Assembly (NCBI GenBank): GCA_018649885.1
Contig: JABIHA010000112.1
Coordinates: 1-64,000 of the forward strand
Origin: Bacteriovoracaceae bacterium
Lineage (GTDB): Bacteria; Bdellovibrionota; Bacteriovoracia; Bacteriovoracales; Bacteriovoracaceae
DNA length: 64,000 bases
Reading direction: 5' to 3'
Positions 17,836 to 28,048 of the stretch are shown here, piece by piece. A program made the translations under genes and the position numbers. The notes below the pieces were generated by a model. It did no database searches. It saw nothing but the letters and a program-made list of their open reading frames with translations, and was not told the origin of the DNA. Positions within the stretch are counted from its first letter, which is position 1; each line of letters starts with the position of its first letter.

Positions 17836-19397
17836 TGACGGAAGACTTAGAAACAAAAAGAGAATTTTTAAGAAAAATGGTCAGTGAATCTGAGCTTGGC
17901 GGTGGTGAGGCTAGGATTAAAAAACAACACGATCAAGGAAAGTACAGCGCGCGCGAGAGAATCGACCGATTAATTGATCCAGGTAGTTTTATTGAGTTTG
18001 ATAAGTTTGTAAAACATAAATGTAATCAATTCGGTATTGAGAAAACAAGGTTTCTTGGAGACGGAGTTGTAACAGGCGTGGGAGAAATTAATGGTAGTAG
18101 AATGGCCATTTTTTCTCAAGACTTTACGTGTTGGGGAGGAGCTCTCGGGGCTGCTCACGCAAAAAAAGTCTGTAAGGTTATGGATTTTGCCCTTGAAAAT
18201 AGGATTCCAATAATTGGGATAAATGATTCAGGTGGTGCCAGAATTCAAGAGGGTGTTGAATCCCTCGCAGGTTACGCCGAAATTTTTTATCGAAATGTAA
18301 AAGCATCTGGAGTTATTCCACAAATCTCACTTGTTATGGGTCCTTGTGCTGGAGGAGCTGTTTATTCTCCTGCCATTACTGATTTTATTTTCATGGTGGA
18401 AAATAGCTCTTATATGTTCGTAACAGGACCTGATGTAATAAAGACTGTAACTCACGAGGAAGTGACTAAAGAAAGCTTGGGGGGTGCATCCACACACAAT
18501 GAAACCTCAGGTGTTGCTCACTTTAAAACTGCCAATGAAGATGAATGTTTTGAAAGAGTAAGAGAGCTTTTGGCCTTTATTCCTCAATCAAATTTTAGAA
18601 AGCTAAGTCTTAAAGACACAGGGGACCCTATTGATAGGGAAAACAAATGTTTGAAAGAGACTGTGCCCTCAAACCCTAAAAAACCCTATGATATAAAAGA
18701 GATCATCACAGAAGTTTGTGATGATCACCATTTTTTAGAAGTTCAAAAAGATTATGCTCAAAATATAGTTATAGGTTTTGGTTCCATTGGGGGGATCAAA
18801 ATAGGTATTGTTGGTAATCAGCCACAGGTGTTAGCTGGTGCTCTTGATATTAACTCATCAAATAAAGCGGCAAGGTTTATTAGGTTTTGTGATGCATTTG
18901 ATATTCCAATTTTATCGTTTGTAGATGTGCCAGGGTTTTTACCGGGAACAGTACAAGAATACGGCGGAATAATTAAACACGGCTCGAAACTTCTCTACGC
19001 CTACTCAGAGGCTACGGTTCCACTAATTACAATAATCACCAGAAAAGCTTATGGAGGTGCATACGATGTTATGGCCTCAAAACATATTAGAGCTGACATA
19101 AATTTGGCTTATCCAACAGCAGAAATTGCTGTAATGGGTGCAGATGGAGCGGTTAATATTATCTTTAGAAAAGAACTGGCAGGTCTTTCTGAAAAAGAAT
19201 TTCTAGAAAAGAAAGCAGAGCTTGTCAAAAAATATGAAAACGAATTTGCCAATCCCTATAAGGCTGCAGAGCTTGGCTACATTGATGAAATAATATTGCC
19301 AGAGAACACAAGGGCAAAAGTTTATCAGTATTTAAATTTTCTTAAAAATAAGAAAGTTCAAAGGCCAAAAAGAAAGCATGGGAATATTCAACTTTAG
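17835..19397 (+). CDS. pccB: Propionyl-CoA carboxylase beta chain (carboxyltransferase)
   Basis: A 520-residue acyl-CoA carboxyltransferase that moves CO2 from carboxybiotin to propionyl-CoA, giving methylmalonyl-CoA. N-terminal half: [31 protein letters not shown] and the oxyanion loop [19 protein letters not shown]-terminal half: [20 protein letters not shown] and [17 protein letters not shown] at 17805 would extend the frame, but GGAG is placed for the ATG at 17835, which also overlaps the stop of an 11-codon leader ORF. The biotin carboxylase gene follows after 8 bases. Acetyl-CoA or a broader acyl-CoA range is possible, but the mutase in the same operon favours propionyl-CoA. Confidence 0.9.
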   Translation: MTEDLETKREFLRKMVSESELGGGEARIKKQHDQGKYSARERIDRLIDPGSFIEFDKFVKHKCNQFGIEKTRFLGDGVVTGVGEINGSRMAIFSQDFTCWGGALGAAHAKKVCKVMDFALENRIPIIGINDSGGARIQEGVESLAGYAEIFYRNVKASGVIPQISLVMGPCAGGAVYSPAITDFIFMVENSSYMFVTGPDVIKTVTHEEVTKESLGGASTHNETSGVAHFKTANEDECFERVRELLAFIPQSNFRKLSLKDTGDPIDRENKCLKETVPSNPKKPYDIKEIITEVCDDHHFLEVQKDYAQNIVIGFGSIGGIKIGIVGNQPQVLAGALDINSSNKAARFIRFCDAFDIPILSFVDVPGFLPGTVQEYGGIIKHGSKLLYAYSEATVPLITIITRKAYGGAYDVMASKHIRADINLAYPTAEIAVMGADGAVNIIFRKELAGLSEKEFLEKKAELVKKYENEFANPYKAAELGYIDEIILPENTRAKVYQYLNFLKNKKVQRPKRKHGNIQL

Positions 19398-19405
19398 GAA
19401 AAAAG

Positions 19406-20845
19406 ATGTCAGCTGAAGTAAAGCGAATATTAATTGCCAATAGAGGTGAAGTCGCGATTCGAATTGCTCGGGCCGTGAATGAGCTTGGCCATACGTCCAT
19501 AGGTTTATGGACAGACAATGAGATACACGCAGCTCACTTAGCTTTTTGTAAGGAGTGGGTAAACTTACCTGGAAGTGGCAATCGCGAGACTTTTTTAAAT
19601 AGTGAAAAAATTATTAGCTTGTGCCTTGAGCACAAGGTAGATGCTGTTCATCCTGGATATGGATTTTTATCTGAGAATGCAAATTTTGCAAAAGCGTTAA
19701 AAGAAAATGGAATTGTATTCATTGGACCAAATCCAGATGCCATCTTAAAAATGGGTGACAAAGCCGTTTCTAAAAAAATTGCTCAAGAAGCTGGTGTTCC
19801 AGTTGTTCCCGGTTCTGTTGGTGAAGTTGAGACTATTGCTGAGGCAATAAAAATAGCAGGAAAAATAAAATACCCGATTTTGTTAAAAGCTGTTGCTGGT
19901 GGTGGTGGCAGAGGGATGAGAATCTGTATTAATGAAGATGAAATAAAGAAAAATTTTGAGGCAGTACAGAGAGAATCTCTCGCGGCTTTTGGTAATGGTG
20001 GTTTGCTCGTTGAGAAATTCATCGTCAATCCTAGGCATATAGAGGTTCAGATTCTTTCTGATAAAAAAGGGAATATATTCCACTGCTTTGAAAGAGAGTG
20101 CTCTGTTCAAAGAAGGCATCAAAAAATTATTGAAGAAGCACCTTCTCCTTTTATTGGAGATGATGAAAAACTTCGCAATCAAATTTGTGAAATAGCTGTA
20201 AAACTTGCGGCTTCTGTAAAATATGACTCAGCTGGCACAGTTGAATTTATAATGGGAGAAGATAAGAGTTTTTATTTCCTAGAAATGAATACTCGAATTC
20301 AAGTTGAGCATCCAATCACTGAGGAAGTAATAGGGATCGATTTATTGGTTTGTATGATTCAGGCAGCACTTGGTGAGAAAATGGGTATTCCAAACCAAGA
20401 ATTCATCAAAAGATCTGGACATGCTATCGAGTGCCGCATTTGCGCAGAAGATCCTGTGACAATGCTACCTGCTCCAGGAAAAGTTAGTGGCCTTGATATT
20501 ACCTTTCCGCAGGGGGTGAGGTTTGATCACTGTCTTTATAAAGGTTTAGAGGTTACTACTGACTTTGATCCAATGGTTGGGAAATTGATAACCAAGGGAA
20601 TAAACCGGAAAGTTGCATTAAGGAAAATGAGGCATGCCTTAAAAGGGTGCAGTATCTCTGGTTTGAAAACAAATATACCTCTTCACAGTGTGATTATGAA
20701 TCACCCTAAGTTTATTGCCGGAAATTACACGACAAAATTTATTGAAGATGAAAAACCACAAGATTTGATTAGTACAGAGGTTGATCTTGATTTTATTATT
20801 GAGAAAATATCTTCTATTGAAGCTTATAAAATGGGATTGGCCTAG
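19406..20845 (+). CDS. Biotin carboxylase subunit of the acyl-CoA carboxylase
   Basis: A 479-residue biotin carboxylase that carboxylates biotin with ATP and bicarbonate. It shows RILIANRGEVAIRIARA at the start, VDAVHPGYGFLSENANFAKA, the ATP-grasp glycine loop AVAGGGGRGMRI near residue 165, ECSVQRRHQKIIEEAPSP, and EMNTRIQVEHPITEEV near residue 292. In many propionyl-CoA carboxylases this domain is fused to the biotin carrier (over 650 residues); here the carrier is the next gene. The gap to that gene is 2 bases. Confidence 0.93.
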   Translation: MSAEVKRILIANRGEVAIRIARAVNELGHTSIGLWTDNEIHAAHLAFCKEWVNLPGSGNRETFLNSEKIISLCLEHKVDAVHPGYGFLSENANFAKALKENGIVFIGPNPDAILKMGDKAVSKKIAQEAGVPVVPGSVGEVETIAEAIKIAGKIKYPILLKAVAGGGGRGMRICINEDEIKKNFEAVQRESLAAFGNGGLLVEKFIVNPRHIEVQILSDKKGNIFHCFERECSVQRRHQKIIEEAPSPFIGDDEKLRNQICEIAVKLAASVKYDSAGTVEFIMGEDKSFYFLEMNTRIQVEHPITEEVIGIDLLVCMIQAALGEKMGIPNQEFIKRSGHAIECRICAEDPVTMLPAPGKVSGLDITFPQGVRFDHCLYKGLEVTTDFDPMVGKLITKGINRKVALRKMRHALKGCSISGLKTNIPLHSVIMNHPKFIAGNYTTKFIEDEKPQDLISTEVDLDFIIEKISSIEAYKMGLA

Positions 20846-20847
20846 AT

Positions 20848-21366
20848 ATGCGCTATTACTTAGTTAATGATAATCGCGAAATTTCAATTGATATCGTTGA
20901 GGGGAAGAGGCTATCAAAGGAAATGGTTTCATTTAAAGTTAATTACCTTGAAGATTTTAAAATTAAATTTTCAAAAGATATTTTCATTAGAAATTTGGCC
21001 AATAGATTCTTTTTATCTACTGATCGAAAATCTTGGAAATTAATTTCTAGGTTGAGATATCCAGAAAGAATTACTTTTGTAGATCAAATTTATGATTTAT
21101 TTAGAGGATTTAAGCCTTCGGGAATGAGTAGTGGGGCAAGTGGTGAGTTGAAAACTCAAATGCCCGGAAAAATAGTAAAGATTTTAGTAAAAAAGGGTGA
21201 AGTCGTTGCCAAGGGGCAACCTCTTTTGATAATGGAAGCCATGAAAATGGAAAATGAACTTAAATCAGGTATTGATGGAAAAATTACAGATATCTACGTT
21301 CATGAGGGGCAAGCACTTGAGTCAGGTGTTTCTCTCATGGAGATTTCAGATAAGGAAAATAAATGA
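20848..21366 (+). CDS. Biotin carboxyl carrier protein of the acyl-CoA carboxylase
   Basis: A 172-residue carrier. The last 75 residues form a biotinyl domain with the attachment motif EAMKMEN (the lysine carries biotin) inside LLIMEAMKMENELKSG. The first 95 residues are not a known catalytic domain; they may correspond to the segment that ties the carrier to the carboxylase core in fused alpha chains. It sits between the biotin carboxylase and hflK; the hflK start overlaps its stop (ATGA). BirA, the likely ligase, is encoded at 54287. Confidence 0.9.
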   Translation: MRYYLVNDNREISIDIVEGKRLSKEMVSFKVNYLEDFKIKFSKDIFIRNLANRFFLSTDRKSWKLISRLRYPERITFVDQIYDLFRGFKPSGMSSGASGELKTQMPGKIVKILVKKGEVVAKGQPLLIMEAMKMENELKSGIDGKITDIYVHEGQALESGVSLMEISDKENK

Positions 21367-22346
21367 CAAACAAAAATTTCACACCAGAGGATTTTATCAA
21401 AAGTATCGGTGATCAGAATTTTGATCCCGTAAAAATTATTACTCTTGTATTACTACTCTTGATTGCATTTGGAGGATACAGCAGTTTTTATACTGTTCAA
21501 CCAGATGAAGAAGCAGTAATTATAAGACTTGGTAAGTACCATGGAACTTTTCCTCCGGGACTTCATTTTAAGCTTCCCTTTAACTTAGATCGAATTGTTA
21601 AAGTTAAAACTAAGCTAGTTCATCAAGATGAGTTTGGGTTTAGAACAAAATCGGTTAGCGGTTCACGAACAATGTATTCAAGTGCTAATTACGATATTGA
21701 ATCCCTAATGCTGACAGGTGATTTAAATGTGGCAGATGTAGAGTGGGTAGTCCACTACCAGATAGCTAATCCATTTAAGTATATTTTTCAACTTGCGGAC
21801 CCTCGAAAAACAATGAGAGATGTTTCTGAAAGTATCATGAGGCGTGTTGTTGGTGATAGGCTGGTGCACGACGTTTTAACCATTGGTCGGGTTGAAATAG
21901 CTGCTGAAGCTGGAAAGCTAATGCAACAAGTTTTAGATAAATATGATATTGGTGTTAGAATCATTACCGTTAAGCTTCAAGATGTTAATCCTCCGAAAGT
22001 AGTGCAAGCATCATTTAACGAGGTGAATGCCGCAAAGCAGGAATCTGAAAAGATGATTAACCAGGCAGAGAAAAATTACAATAGGGTTATTCCAGAAGCA
22101 AAAGGTACTGCAGATAAATTGATCTCCAGTGCTCAAGGTTATGCTGGAGCCCTTGTTAACAGGGCCGAAGGTGATGCTCAAAAATTTACTGAAATGTTAA
22201 CAGAGTACAAGAAGGCACCGGAGATTACGAGAAAGAGAATTTATCTTGAAACAATGGATACACTCTTTTCGAAATTCACCAAGCTAAAAGTTGTTGATCC
22301 CCAAATCAAGGGTATCTTGCCTATTTTTGGAGGGAGTACAAAATGA
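21363..22346 (+). CDS. hflK: HflK-like SPFH/prohibitin membrane protein
   Basis: HflK (327 residues) forms, with HflC, a large membrane cage around the FtsH protease and modulates its substrate choice. One membrane segment lies at about residues 25-45, followed by an SPFH domain (YTVQPDEEAVIIRLGKY, FPPGLHFKLPF) and a helical tail with Ala/Glu/Gln repeats. ATG overlaps the carrier-protein stop, and hflC overlaps its own stop by 4 bases. Its place inside a propionyl-CoA operon is unusual. Confidence 0.9.
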   Translation: MTNKNFTPEDFIKSIGDQNFDPVKIITLVLLLLIAFGGYSSFYTVQPDEEAVIIRLGKYHGTFPPGLHFKLPFNLDRIVKVKTKLVHQDEFGFRTKSVSGSRTMYSSANYDIESLMLTGDLNVADVEWVVHYQIANPFKYIFQLADPRKTMRDVSESIMRRVVGDRLVHDVLTIGRVEIAAEAGKLMQQVLDKYDIGVRIITVKLQDVNPPKVVQASFNEVNAAKQESEKMINQAEKNYNRVIPEAKGTADKLISSAQGYAGALVNRAEGDAQKFTEMLTEYKKAPEITRKRIYLETMDTLFSKFTKLKVVDPQIKGILPIFGGSTK

Positions 22347-23278
22347 AAAGGATAATAGCTGCGATTGTCGCATTTTTATTTGTAGTTGTGAGTTACTCCT
22401 CTGCATATATTTTGACAGAGGGAAGGCAAGCAATCATTACACAATTTGGTAAGCCTATTGGAGATCCTATTACTGAAGCGGGTTTACATTTTAAAACCCC
22501 TTTTTTACAAGATGTCCGGTATGTGGATAAGAGAATTTTGACTTGGGATGGATTTCCCAATCAAATACCTACAAAAGATAAGAAGTATATTAGCGTAGAT
22601 ACTACTGCCAGGTGGAGAATTATCGACGCTCTTAAATTTATCCAAACAGTCCAAAATGAGAGAGGGGCTAAAGCTAGGCTTGATGCCATTTTGGATGCGA
22701 TTACAAGAGACACTATTTCCAATCATAACTTGGTTGAAGCTGTGAGAAATTCAGATGATATCTTAAAGAGATTGGAAATTGTCAATAAAGTCAGTGAAGA
22801 TAAAGCAACTGAACTTGACAAGATTCTCGTTGGGCGTGAAAAATTAAGCCAGATTATTGCTGAGAGAGCTGCTAGAGAGTTAATTCCCTTTGGGATCACG
22901 ATCATTGATGTTCAGCTTAGAAGAATTTCCTACGAGAAATCTGTTGAATCAAAAGTTTTTGAAAGAATGATTTCTGAGAGAAAGAAAATTGCTGAAAAAA
23001 CCAGATCTGTTGGTAAGGGTGAGAAGGCAAAAATTGAGGGGCGTCTAGAGAAGGATCTTCAAAAAATAAAGTCTGAAGCTTATAAGGCTGCACAGATTAT
23101 TAGAGGTGAAGGCGAGGCTAAGGCTATTTTAATTTACGCTAAATCATTATCTAAAGATCCAAAATTCTTTGAGTTTATTAAGTCAATGGAAGTTTATAAG
23201 TCTTCACTTAAAGCAGAAACAGAATTTATTTTGTCCACAGATTCTGATTTTTTAAAGTATTTGAAGAAAAATAGGTAA
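22343..23278 (+). CDS. hflC: HflC-like SPFH/prohibitin membrane protein
   Basis: HflC (311 residues), partner of HflK. An N-terminal signal-anchor (residues 4-24) is followed by [18 protein letters not shown] and [20 protein letters not shown], the standard HflC start, then the SPFH domain and a charged helical region with [15 protein letters not shown]-like spacing and the [13 protein letters not shown] motif. It overlaps hflK (ATGA) and is followed within 5 bases by the mutase gene. Confidence 0.92.
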   Translation: MKRIIAAIVAFLFVVVSYSSAYILTEGRQAIITQFGKPIGDPITEAGLHFKTPFLQDVRYVDKRILTWDGFPNQIPTKDKKYISVDTTARWRIIDALKFIQTVQNERGAKARLDAILDAITRDTISNHNLVEAVRNSDDILKRLEIVNKVSEDKATELDKILVGREKLSQIIAERAARELIPFGITIIDVQLRRISYEKSVESKVFERMISERKKIAEKTRSVGKGEKAKIEGRLEKDLQKIKSEAYKAAQIIRGEGEAKAILIYAKSLSKDPKFFEFIKSMEVYKSSLKAETEFILSTDSDFLKYLKKNR

Positions 23279-23283
23279 CTTTG

Positions 23284-24858
23284 ATGACTGAAGAAAAAAG
23301 GCATACAAGCTCGAATATTGAAATACCCAAGTATTTGGGGGATTTCCCTTTGAGTGATGCTGAAAAAGTTCCGGGAGAGTTCCCATATACTAGGGGTATA
23401 CATGAAACGATGTATACTTCTAGGCCTTGGACTATGAGGCAGTATGCTGGATTTTCTACAGCAAAAGAATCTAACGAGAGATACAAGGAGCTTTTGGCAA
23501 AAGGTGCCAAGGGGCTCTCTGTTGCATTTGATTTACCAACTCAGATGGGTTTTGATTCCGATCACAAAATGAGCATTGGTGAAGTTGGAAAGGTCGGAGT
23601 GGCCATTGATTCAATTGAAGATATGAGAGAGTTATTTGATGGTATTGATTTATCATGTGTCTCAACTTCCATGACTATCAATGCAACAGCAGCAATACTT
23701 CTTTCTATGTATGTATGTGTGGCAGAGGAAAAGGGAATATCTGCTAGCCAGATCTCAGGAACAATTCAAAATGATATTTTAAAGGAATACATAGCTAGGG
23801 GGACATATATTTATCCACCTGAGCCTTCGCTAAGAATAATTACGAATATTTTTCAATATTGTGCAAAAGAGATACCTAGGTGGAATACAATTTCTATTTC
23901 AGGTTATCATATCAGAGAGGCGGGATCTACGGCAGTTCAAGAATTGGCCTTTACACTTGCCAATGGAATCACTTATGTAGAAAAGGCCATTGAAGCAGGT
24001 CTGGATATTGATGATTTTGCGCCAAGACTTTCTTTTTTCTTTAATGTTCACAATAATTTTATGGAAGAGATTGCAAAGTTTAGAGCTGCACGAAAAATGT
24101 GGGCCAATATAATGAAAAATGATTTTGGTGCCAAGAATGAAAAGTCATTAAAGCTTAGGTTTCATTCTCAAGTTGCTGGATCTACACTTACAGCTCAACA
24201 GCCAATGAATAATATTATGAGGGTTACACTGCAAGCTATGGCTGCAGTTTTAGGCGGCACTCAATCTCTTCATACCAACTCATATGATGAGGCACTTCAA
24301 CTACCCACATCACAAAGTGCTGAGATCGCACTTCGTACTCAGCAAGTGATAGCGAGTGAAACGGGAATTACAGATCATGTTGATCCCCTCGGAGGATCTT
24401 ATGCACTTGAACATCTGACATGTGAATTAGAAAAGGGTGCTCTCGATTATATTCAATCTATTCGGTCGCAGGGTGGTGTGGTTGCTTGTATAAACAATGG
24501 CTATATTGCAGGTGAGATAATGGATGCATCATATAAAGCGCAATTGGATTTTGAAAATAAGAGGCAAATCGTTGTTGGGGTGAATGAATTTAAAGAAAGT
24601 GCTGGAGTGGATATTCCAAGCAATAAGATTTCTGATGAAATTCAAAAAAACCAGATCGAAAAGCTCAGGAAATTTAAATCAAATCGAGATTCAGCACTTT
24701 GTGAAAAGGCCTTAAATAAATTAAGTGAAGTAGCAAAAGGCAGTGAAAATCTTGTTCCATCAATTATGAGCTGTGTGAAAGCTAGCTGCACATTAGGTGA
24801 GGTAAGTGATAGTTTACGTCAAGTTTTTGGCGAGCATCAAGCTTCCAAAATGATCTAG
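23284..24858 (+). CDS. Methylmalonyl-CoA mutase, large (catalytic) chain without B12 domain
   Basis: A 524-residue acyl-CoA mutase TIM-barrel subunit. [58 protein letters not shown] and PPEPSLRII match methylmalonyl-CoA mutase; the Tyr in RQYAGFS and the Arg in SLRII are as I recall for that enzyme, against Phe and Gln in isobutyryl-CoA mutase. The C-terminal B12-binding domain (DxHxxG) is absent, so a separate small subunit is needed, and none is seen in this window. ATG 23284 is preferred to TTG 23281 because of AGG spacing. It should convert methylmalonyl-CoA, made by the upstream carboxylase, to succinyl-CoA after epimerisation. Confidence 0.88.
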   Translation: MTEEKRHTSSNIEIPKYLGDFPLSDAEKVPGEFPYTRGIHETMYTSRPWTMRQYAGFSTAKESNERYKELLAKGAKGLSVAFDLPTQMGFDSDHKMSIGEVGKVGVAIDSIEDMRELFDGIDLSCVSTSMTINATAAILLSMYVCVAEEKGISASQISGTIQNDILKEYIARGTYIYPPEPSLRIITNIFQYCAKEIPRWNTISISGYHIREAGSTAVQELAFTLANGITYVEKAIEAGLDIDDFAPRLSFFFNVHNNFMEEIAKFRAARKMWANIMKNDFGAKNEKSLKLRFHSQVAGSTLTAQQPMNNIMRVTLQAMAAVLGGTQSLHTNSYDEALQLPTSQSAEIALRTQQVIASETGITDHVDPLGGSYALEHLTCELEKGALDYIQSIRSQGGVVACINNGYIAGEIMDASYKAQLDFENKRQIVVGVNEFKESAGVDIPSNKISDEIQKNQIEKLRKFKSNRDSALCEKALNKLSEVAKGSENLVPSIMSCVKASCTLGEVSDSLRQVFGEHQASKMI

Positions 24859-24938
24859 GTAATAATTACCCCCACATTGTGTCATAGTACCATCTCCAAC
24901 TAAAATAGTAGTGATACGAATTTTATAAAGGAGGTCGT

Positions 24939-25481
24939 ATCCAAAGTAAAATTGTTCTGGAAAAAGATCTAAAATCTTATTTTTTTGAAGAATTAAAGGG
25001 AATTAATAGCGATAAAACGAGGCCACTTGCTGATGAGTTTCTATTATATTCCAGTGACGTCCTCTACAAATTTTCAAATTCAGTAGAATATTTTGATATT
25101 GTTGAGGGGAAAGTAAGAAATAAAGTCTTAGGACTTAAGCTTCTAGAGTCATCAAGCTATGACAAGGAAAAGCAAAAAAGAACCTTGAAGGATGTTGGTG
25201 ATACTGCCCTGATAATGTGTGGCTATTTTTCTGATTCCGTAAATAACACGATCGTTGATCTTTCATACTATAGAGGTATAGGAAAAACAGCTTATACTAG
25301 GCTTCATTCATATGTGCCCTCTTTCTATGATAAGAAAAATTTCTATAAAGATATTTCTATGGGTTTTGAAGATGTGGTTTCAGTTATCTCGATATTGTCA
25401 AAAAGAGGCAAGGATAACTCGAACGATCTTTTGTATTCCAGCTTTGATGCGTTTAGAAATGACTTCAAGAAAATAGGTTAA
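24939..25481 (+). CDS. Conserved protein of unknown function, probable ATC start
   Basis: About 180 residues, starting (M)QSKIVLEKDLKSYFFEEL. The frame is open from 24939, directly after a perfect AAAGGAGGT, but the codon there is ATC; the only ordinary in-frame start (TTG 25185) would cut away half of the protein. The LKDVGDTALIMCGYFSDS and VDLSYYRGIGKTAYTRLHS segments resemble an uncharacterised proteobacterial family with a GDTAL...YY.G.G..AY pattern; I know no function for it. It follows the mutase gene by 80 bases and its last 4 bases overlap the convergent M16 peptidase gene. Confidence 0.65.
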   Translation: MQSKIVLEKDLKSYFFEELKGINSDKTRPLADEFLLYSSDVLYKFSNSVEYFDIVEGKVRNKVLGLKLLESSSYDKEKQKRTLKDVGDTALIMCGYFSDSVNNTIVDLSYYRGIGKTAYTRLHSYVPSFYDKKNFYKDISMGFEDVVSVISILSKRGKDNSNDLLYSSFDAFRNDFKKIG

Positions 25482-28048
25482 TTAGTAGCCGTTTCTTGGT
25501 ATGAACCTACAACAACTCTGCTCCAATCATCTTTTAGAAATTGAGACAGAAATTTTTGAAAGTCCTCATATTCAGCACCTTGTACAAGCTCATTCACTTT
25601 AAAATGAAAATCGAAACCTAGTCCATGAAGAGCAGGTATTGAATAATTTTGTGCATAATCTTCAATAGTTTGAAGATTCATGAGCTCTTGTCCCGCTATC
25701 ATTGCTTTGATTTTTTCGAAGGTCTCTTTTGAAATTCCATTTTCTCTTAGGTTATTCAAAATTCCTTCAATTGCGGCCATGGCCTTTATGACTTTATCGT
25801 TTCCAGTTCCAATATAGATTCCCCAGTATCCTGCCTCAAGTGCTGAGAAGTGAATAGGTTGGACACTGTAGCAAAGACCAAGTCTATCTCTAACTTCGAC
25901 AAAGAGATCAGATGATTGTCCACTGAGGTAGCTCGTCAGCATTTTGAGAAAGATATTATTCTTACTTGAGAGCTTGTATGATGGTTTTCCTATCACAATA
26001 TGGGTTTGCTCTCGTTCAAAGCTAATATGGTTAAATTGTTTTTTTAAGGCCTTGACTTTTTTATAGGTAGTTTTTTTAGGCTTTCTGGGTTTGATACCAT
26101 CAATATACGGAGTGATTGATTCTAGGACTTCGTTTAGTCCTTGGCTTCCACAGTAAGTGAATACAATTTCCTTTTTATTCATATTTTTTTGGTGCAATTC
26201 TTTGATGGTGTTACTTTTAATGTTTTTAAGAGAGCTTTTTTCACCTAGTAAACTGAAAGCGTAAGGGTGGCCATTAAAAACAATTGACTGGAATTTCTTA
26301 AAACACTGTTTAACTGGATCTTCTTTGAAATTTTCAAGTGTTCTTTTAATCAGTTCTTTTTCAAGTGTTAAGTGTTTGGAAGGAAAGGTTGGCTTTAAGA
26401 GAGTCCCAAAAAAATGATCTGTGAGATGATTGAAGTTCTCAGAGAGACCATGCATGGATAGGCCGTAGGCATTTCTTCCAGAGAAGCCATAGAAGCTACA
26501 CGATTTTTGTTCGAGATCATTTTTTAATTTTTCAAAAGGCATTTTAGCATAGCCTTTAGAAATGGTTGAGCTCAAAAGGTTATATACTCCATTTTGCTTT
26601 TTGTTTTCTTCATGGACGCCTCCTTTTAAAAAGGCATGAAAAACAAATGTGGGGGTCATTTCAGATTGTCGGTATAAGAGCTTAATGCCGGGTTTCAACT
26701 CAATCAATTGTGTTTGTGGGTCATATTTAGAAGTCTTTGCTCCACTTGATTTAGATTTTACCTTCTTGGGTGAAAGTGCTTTCATCTTTTTCAAAAACTG
26801 CTCTAATTTCACCTTGGAATATGTACTTAACTCACCTTCGGGAACCTGAAGTGAGGCCTGAATATCCCTACCAAAAATGGAGCTAAGGCCCTTATTAATA
26901 TCATCGATAGAAGTATTTTTTATTCTTTCCACAAACTCTTCATCGCAGTGGATATTTCCATTTTGCGCGAACCCGTGACCGAGACTAAAAGCAAATGATT
27001 CAATTGATTCTTTTTCAAATACCTTTGAGGCAATATACTGATTTTTTATTTTTGTAGCATCGTCAGCAGAAAAAGAATTCTTTTGAATATCTCCTAGGCA
27101 ATTTAAAAGCTCTTTATAGACTTTCTCAGTATTTGTAACAGGAAAAGTTAGGCGAATAAAATGGCAACCTCCATTTGCAAAATACATGGTAGAGGTCGAG
27201 GCAGATGTGGCAAGCTTCGAGTCAACGACGAGAGTATTATACAGTTTAGATGTTTCACCGTGCCCGAGACAATTTAATGCAAGGTCTTCTGAAGTTGCCT
27301 CATGATCATTAAATGAAGGGGCCTGAATTGAAAGAGTTAGTAGTGCTTGTCTAACTTGTTTTGCATGAACATCTGAGCAAATTTCACCTTGCAATTTAAA
27401 CTCAGGGAAGTGACTTTTAGATCCACTTGGAAAAGAGAATGACTCAATTTTTTCTGTCAATTCATCTTTTTGTAGGTCACCTGCAATGACGATTAGCGAA
27501 TTTTGAATATTGTAAAACTTATTTCTAAATTCAGTAAGCTGTTCTCCGGTAAATGATTTTATAGTCTCTTCTTTTCCTAGAATAGGGTGAGCATAGTTAT
27601 CAGTAAACGCGAGACTTTGCAGCTTTTGAAAATTAAATTGGCTAGGATTATCTTGCGATCTTTTATATTCTTCCCAGACAACTTCGCGTTCGGGGATGAT
27701 ATCATCAGTTTTAAACATTGGGTTTGAAACCATGTCCATTAGTATTTCAACTGTAACTCCGATGTGATCATTGGGAGTGTTGATATAATAGCAGGTGTAA
27801 TCAAATGAGGTGAAGGCATTGATTTCTCCGCCAAAAGCTTCAACTTCCTCGGCGATTTTTGCTCCAGGTCTGGTTTCAGTTCCTTTAAAAAACATATGTT
27901 CGAGAAAATGGGCAATTCCCCAATCTTTTTCTTCTTCAAGTGCAGATCCAGCTCGAAACCAAAACTGCACACTGGCTGCTTTTGCTCCAGGTGAATTTAT
28001 AAAGAGAGTATTTACTCCGTTTTCTAATGTTGTTTGCTCAATATTCAT
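25478..28048 (-). CDS. M16 family zinc peptidase, two-repeat form
   Basis: An 856-residue pitrilysin/insulinase-type peptidase. The inverted zinc motif HFLEH is at residues 47-51, with the distal glutamate region REVVWEEYKRSQDNP about 75 residues on. The second half repeats the fold without a zinc motif and includes RDRLGLCYSV near residue 745, typical of the inactive half of the M16 clamp. Bacterial homologues are often periplasmic or come as two separate genes; here both halves are fused and no clear signal peptide is seen. ATG 28048 is favoured over TTG 28051 because AGGA is well spaced for it. Confidence 0.9.
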   Translation of the reverse strand: MNIEQTTLENGVNTLFINSPGAKAASVQFWFRAGSALEEEKDWGIAHFLEHMFFKGTETRPGAKIAEEVEAFGGEINAFTSFDYTCYYINTPNDHIGVTVEILMDMVSNPMFKTDDIIPEREVVWEEYKRSQDNPSQFNFQKLQSLAFTDNYAHPILGKEETIKSFTGEQLTEFRNKFYNIQNSLIVIAGDLQKDELTEKIESFSFPSGSKSHFPEFKLQGEICSDVHAKQVRQALLTLSIQAPSFNDHEATSEDLALNCLGHGETSKLYNTLVVDSKLATSASTSTMYFANGGCHFIRLTFPVTNTEKVYKELLNCLGDIQKNSFSADDATKIKNQYIASKVFEKESIESFAFSLGHGFAQNGNIHCDEEFVERIKNTSIDDINKGLSSIFGRDIQASLQVPEGELSTYSKVKLEQFLKKMKALSPKKVKSKSSGAKTSKYDPQTQLIELKPGIKLLYRQSEMTPTFVFHAFLKGGVHEENKKQNGVYNLLSSTISKGYAKMPFEKLKNDLEQKSCSFYGFSGRNAYGLSMHGLSENFNHLTDHFFGTLLKPTFPSKHLTLEKELIKRTLENFKEDPVKQCFKKFQSIVFNGHPYAFSLLGEKSSLKNIKSNTIKELHQKNMNKKEIVFTYCGSQGLNEVLESITPYIDGIKPRKPKKTTYKKVKALKKQFNHISFEREQTHIVIGKPSYKLSSKNNIFLKMLTSYLSGQSSDLFVEVRDRLGLCYSVQPIHFSALEAGYWGIYIGTGNDKVIKAMAAIEGILNNLRENGISKETFEKIKAMIAGQELMNLQTIEDYAQNYSIPALHGLGFDFHFKVNELVQGAEYEDFQKFLSQFLKDDWSRVVVGSYQETATN

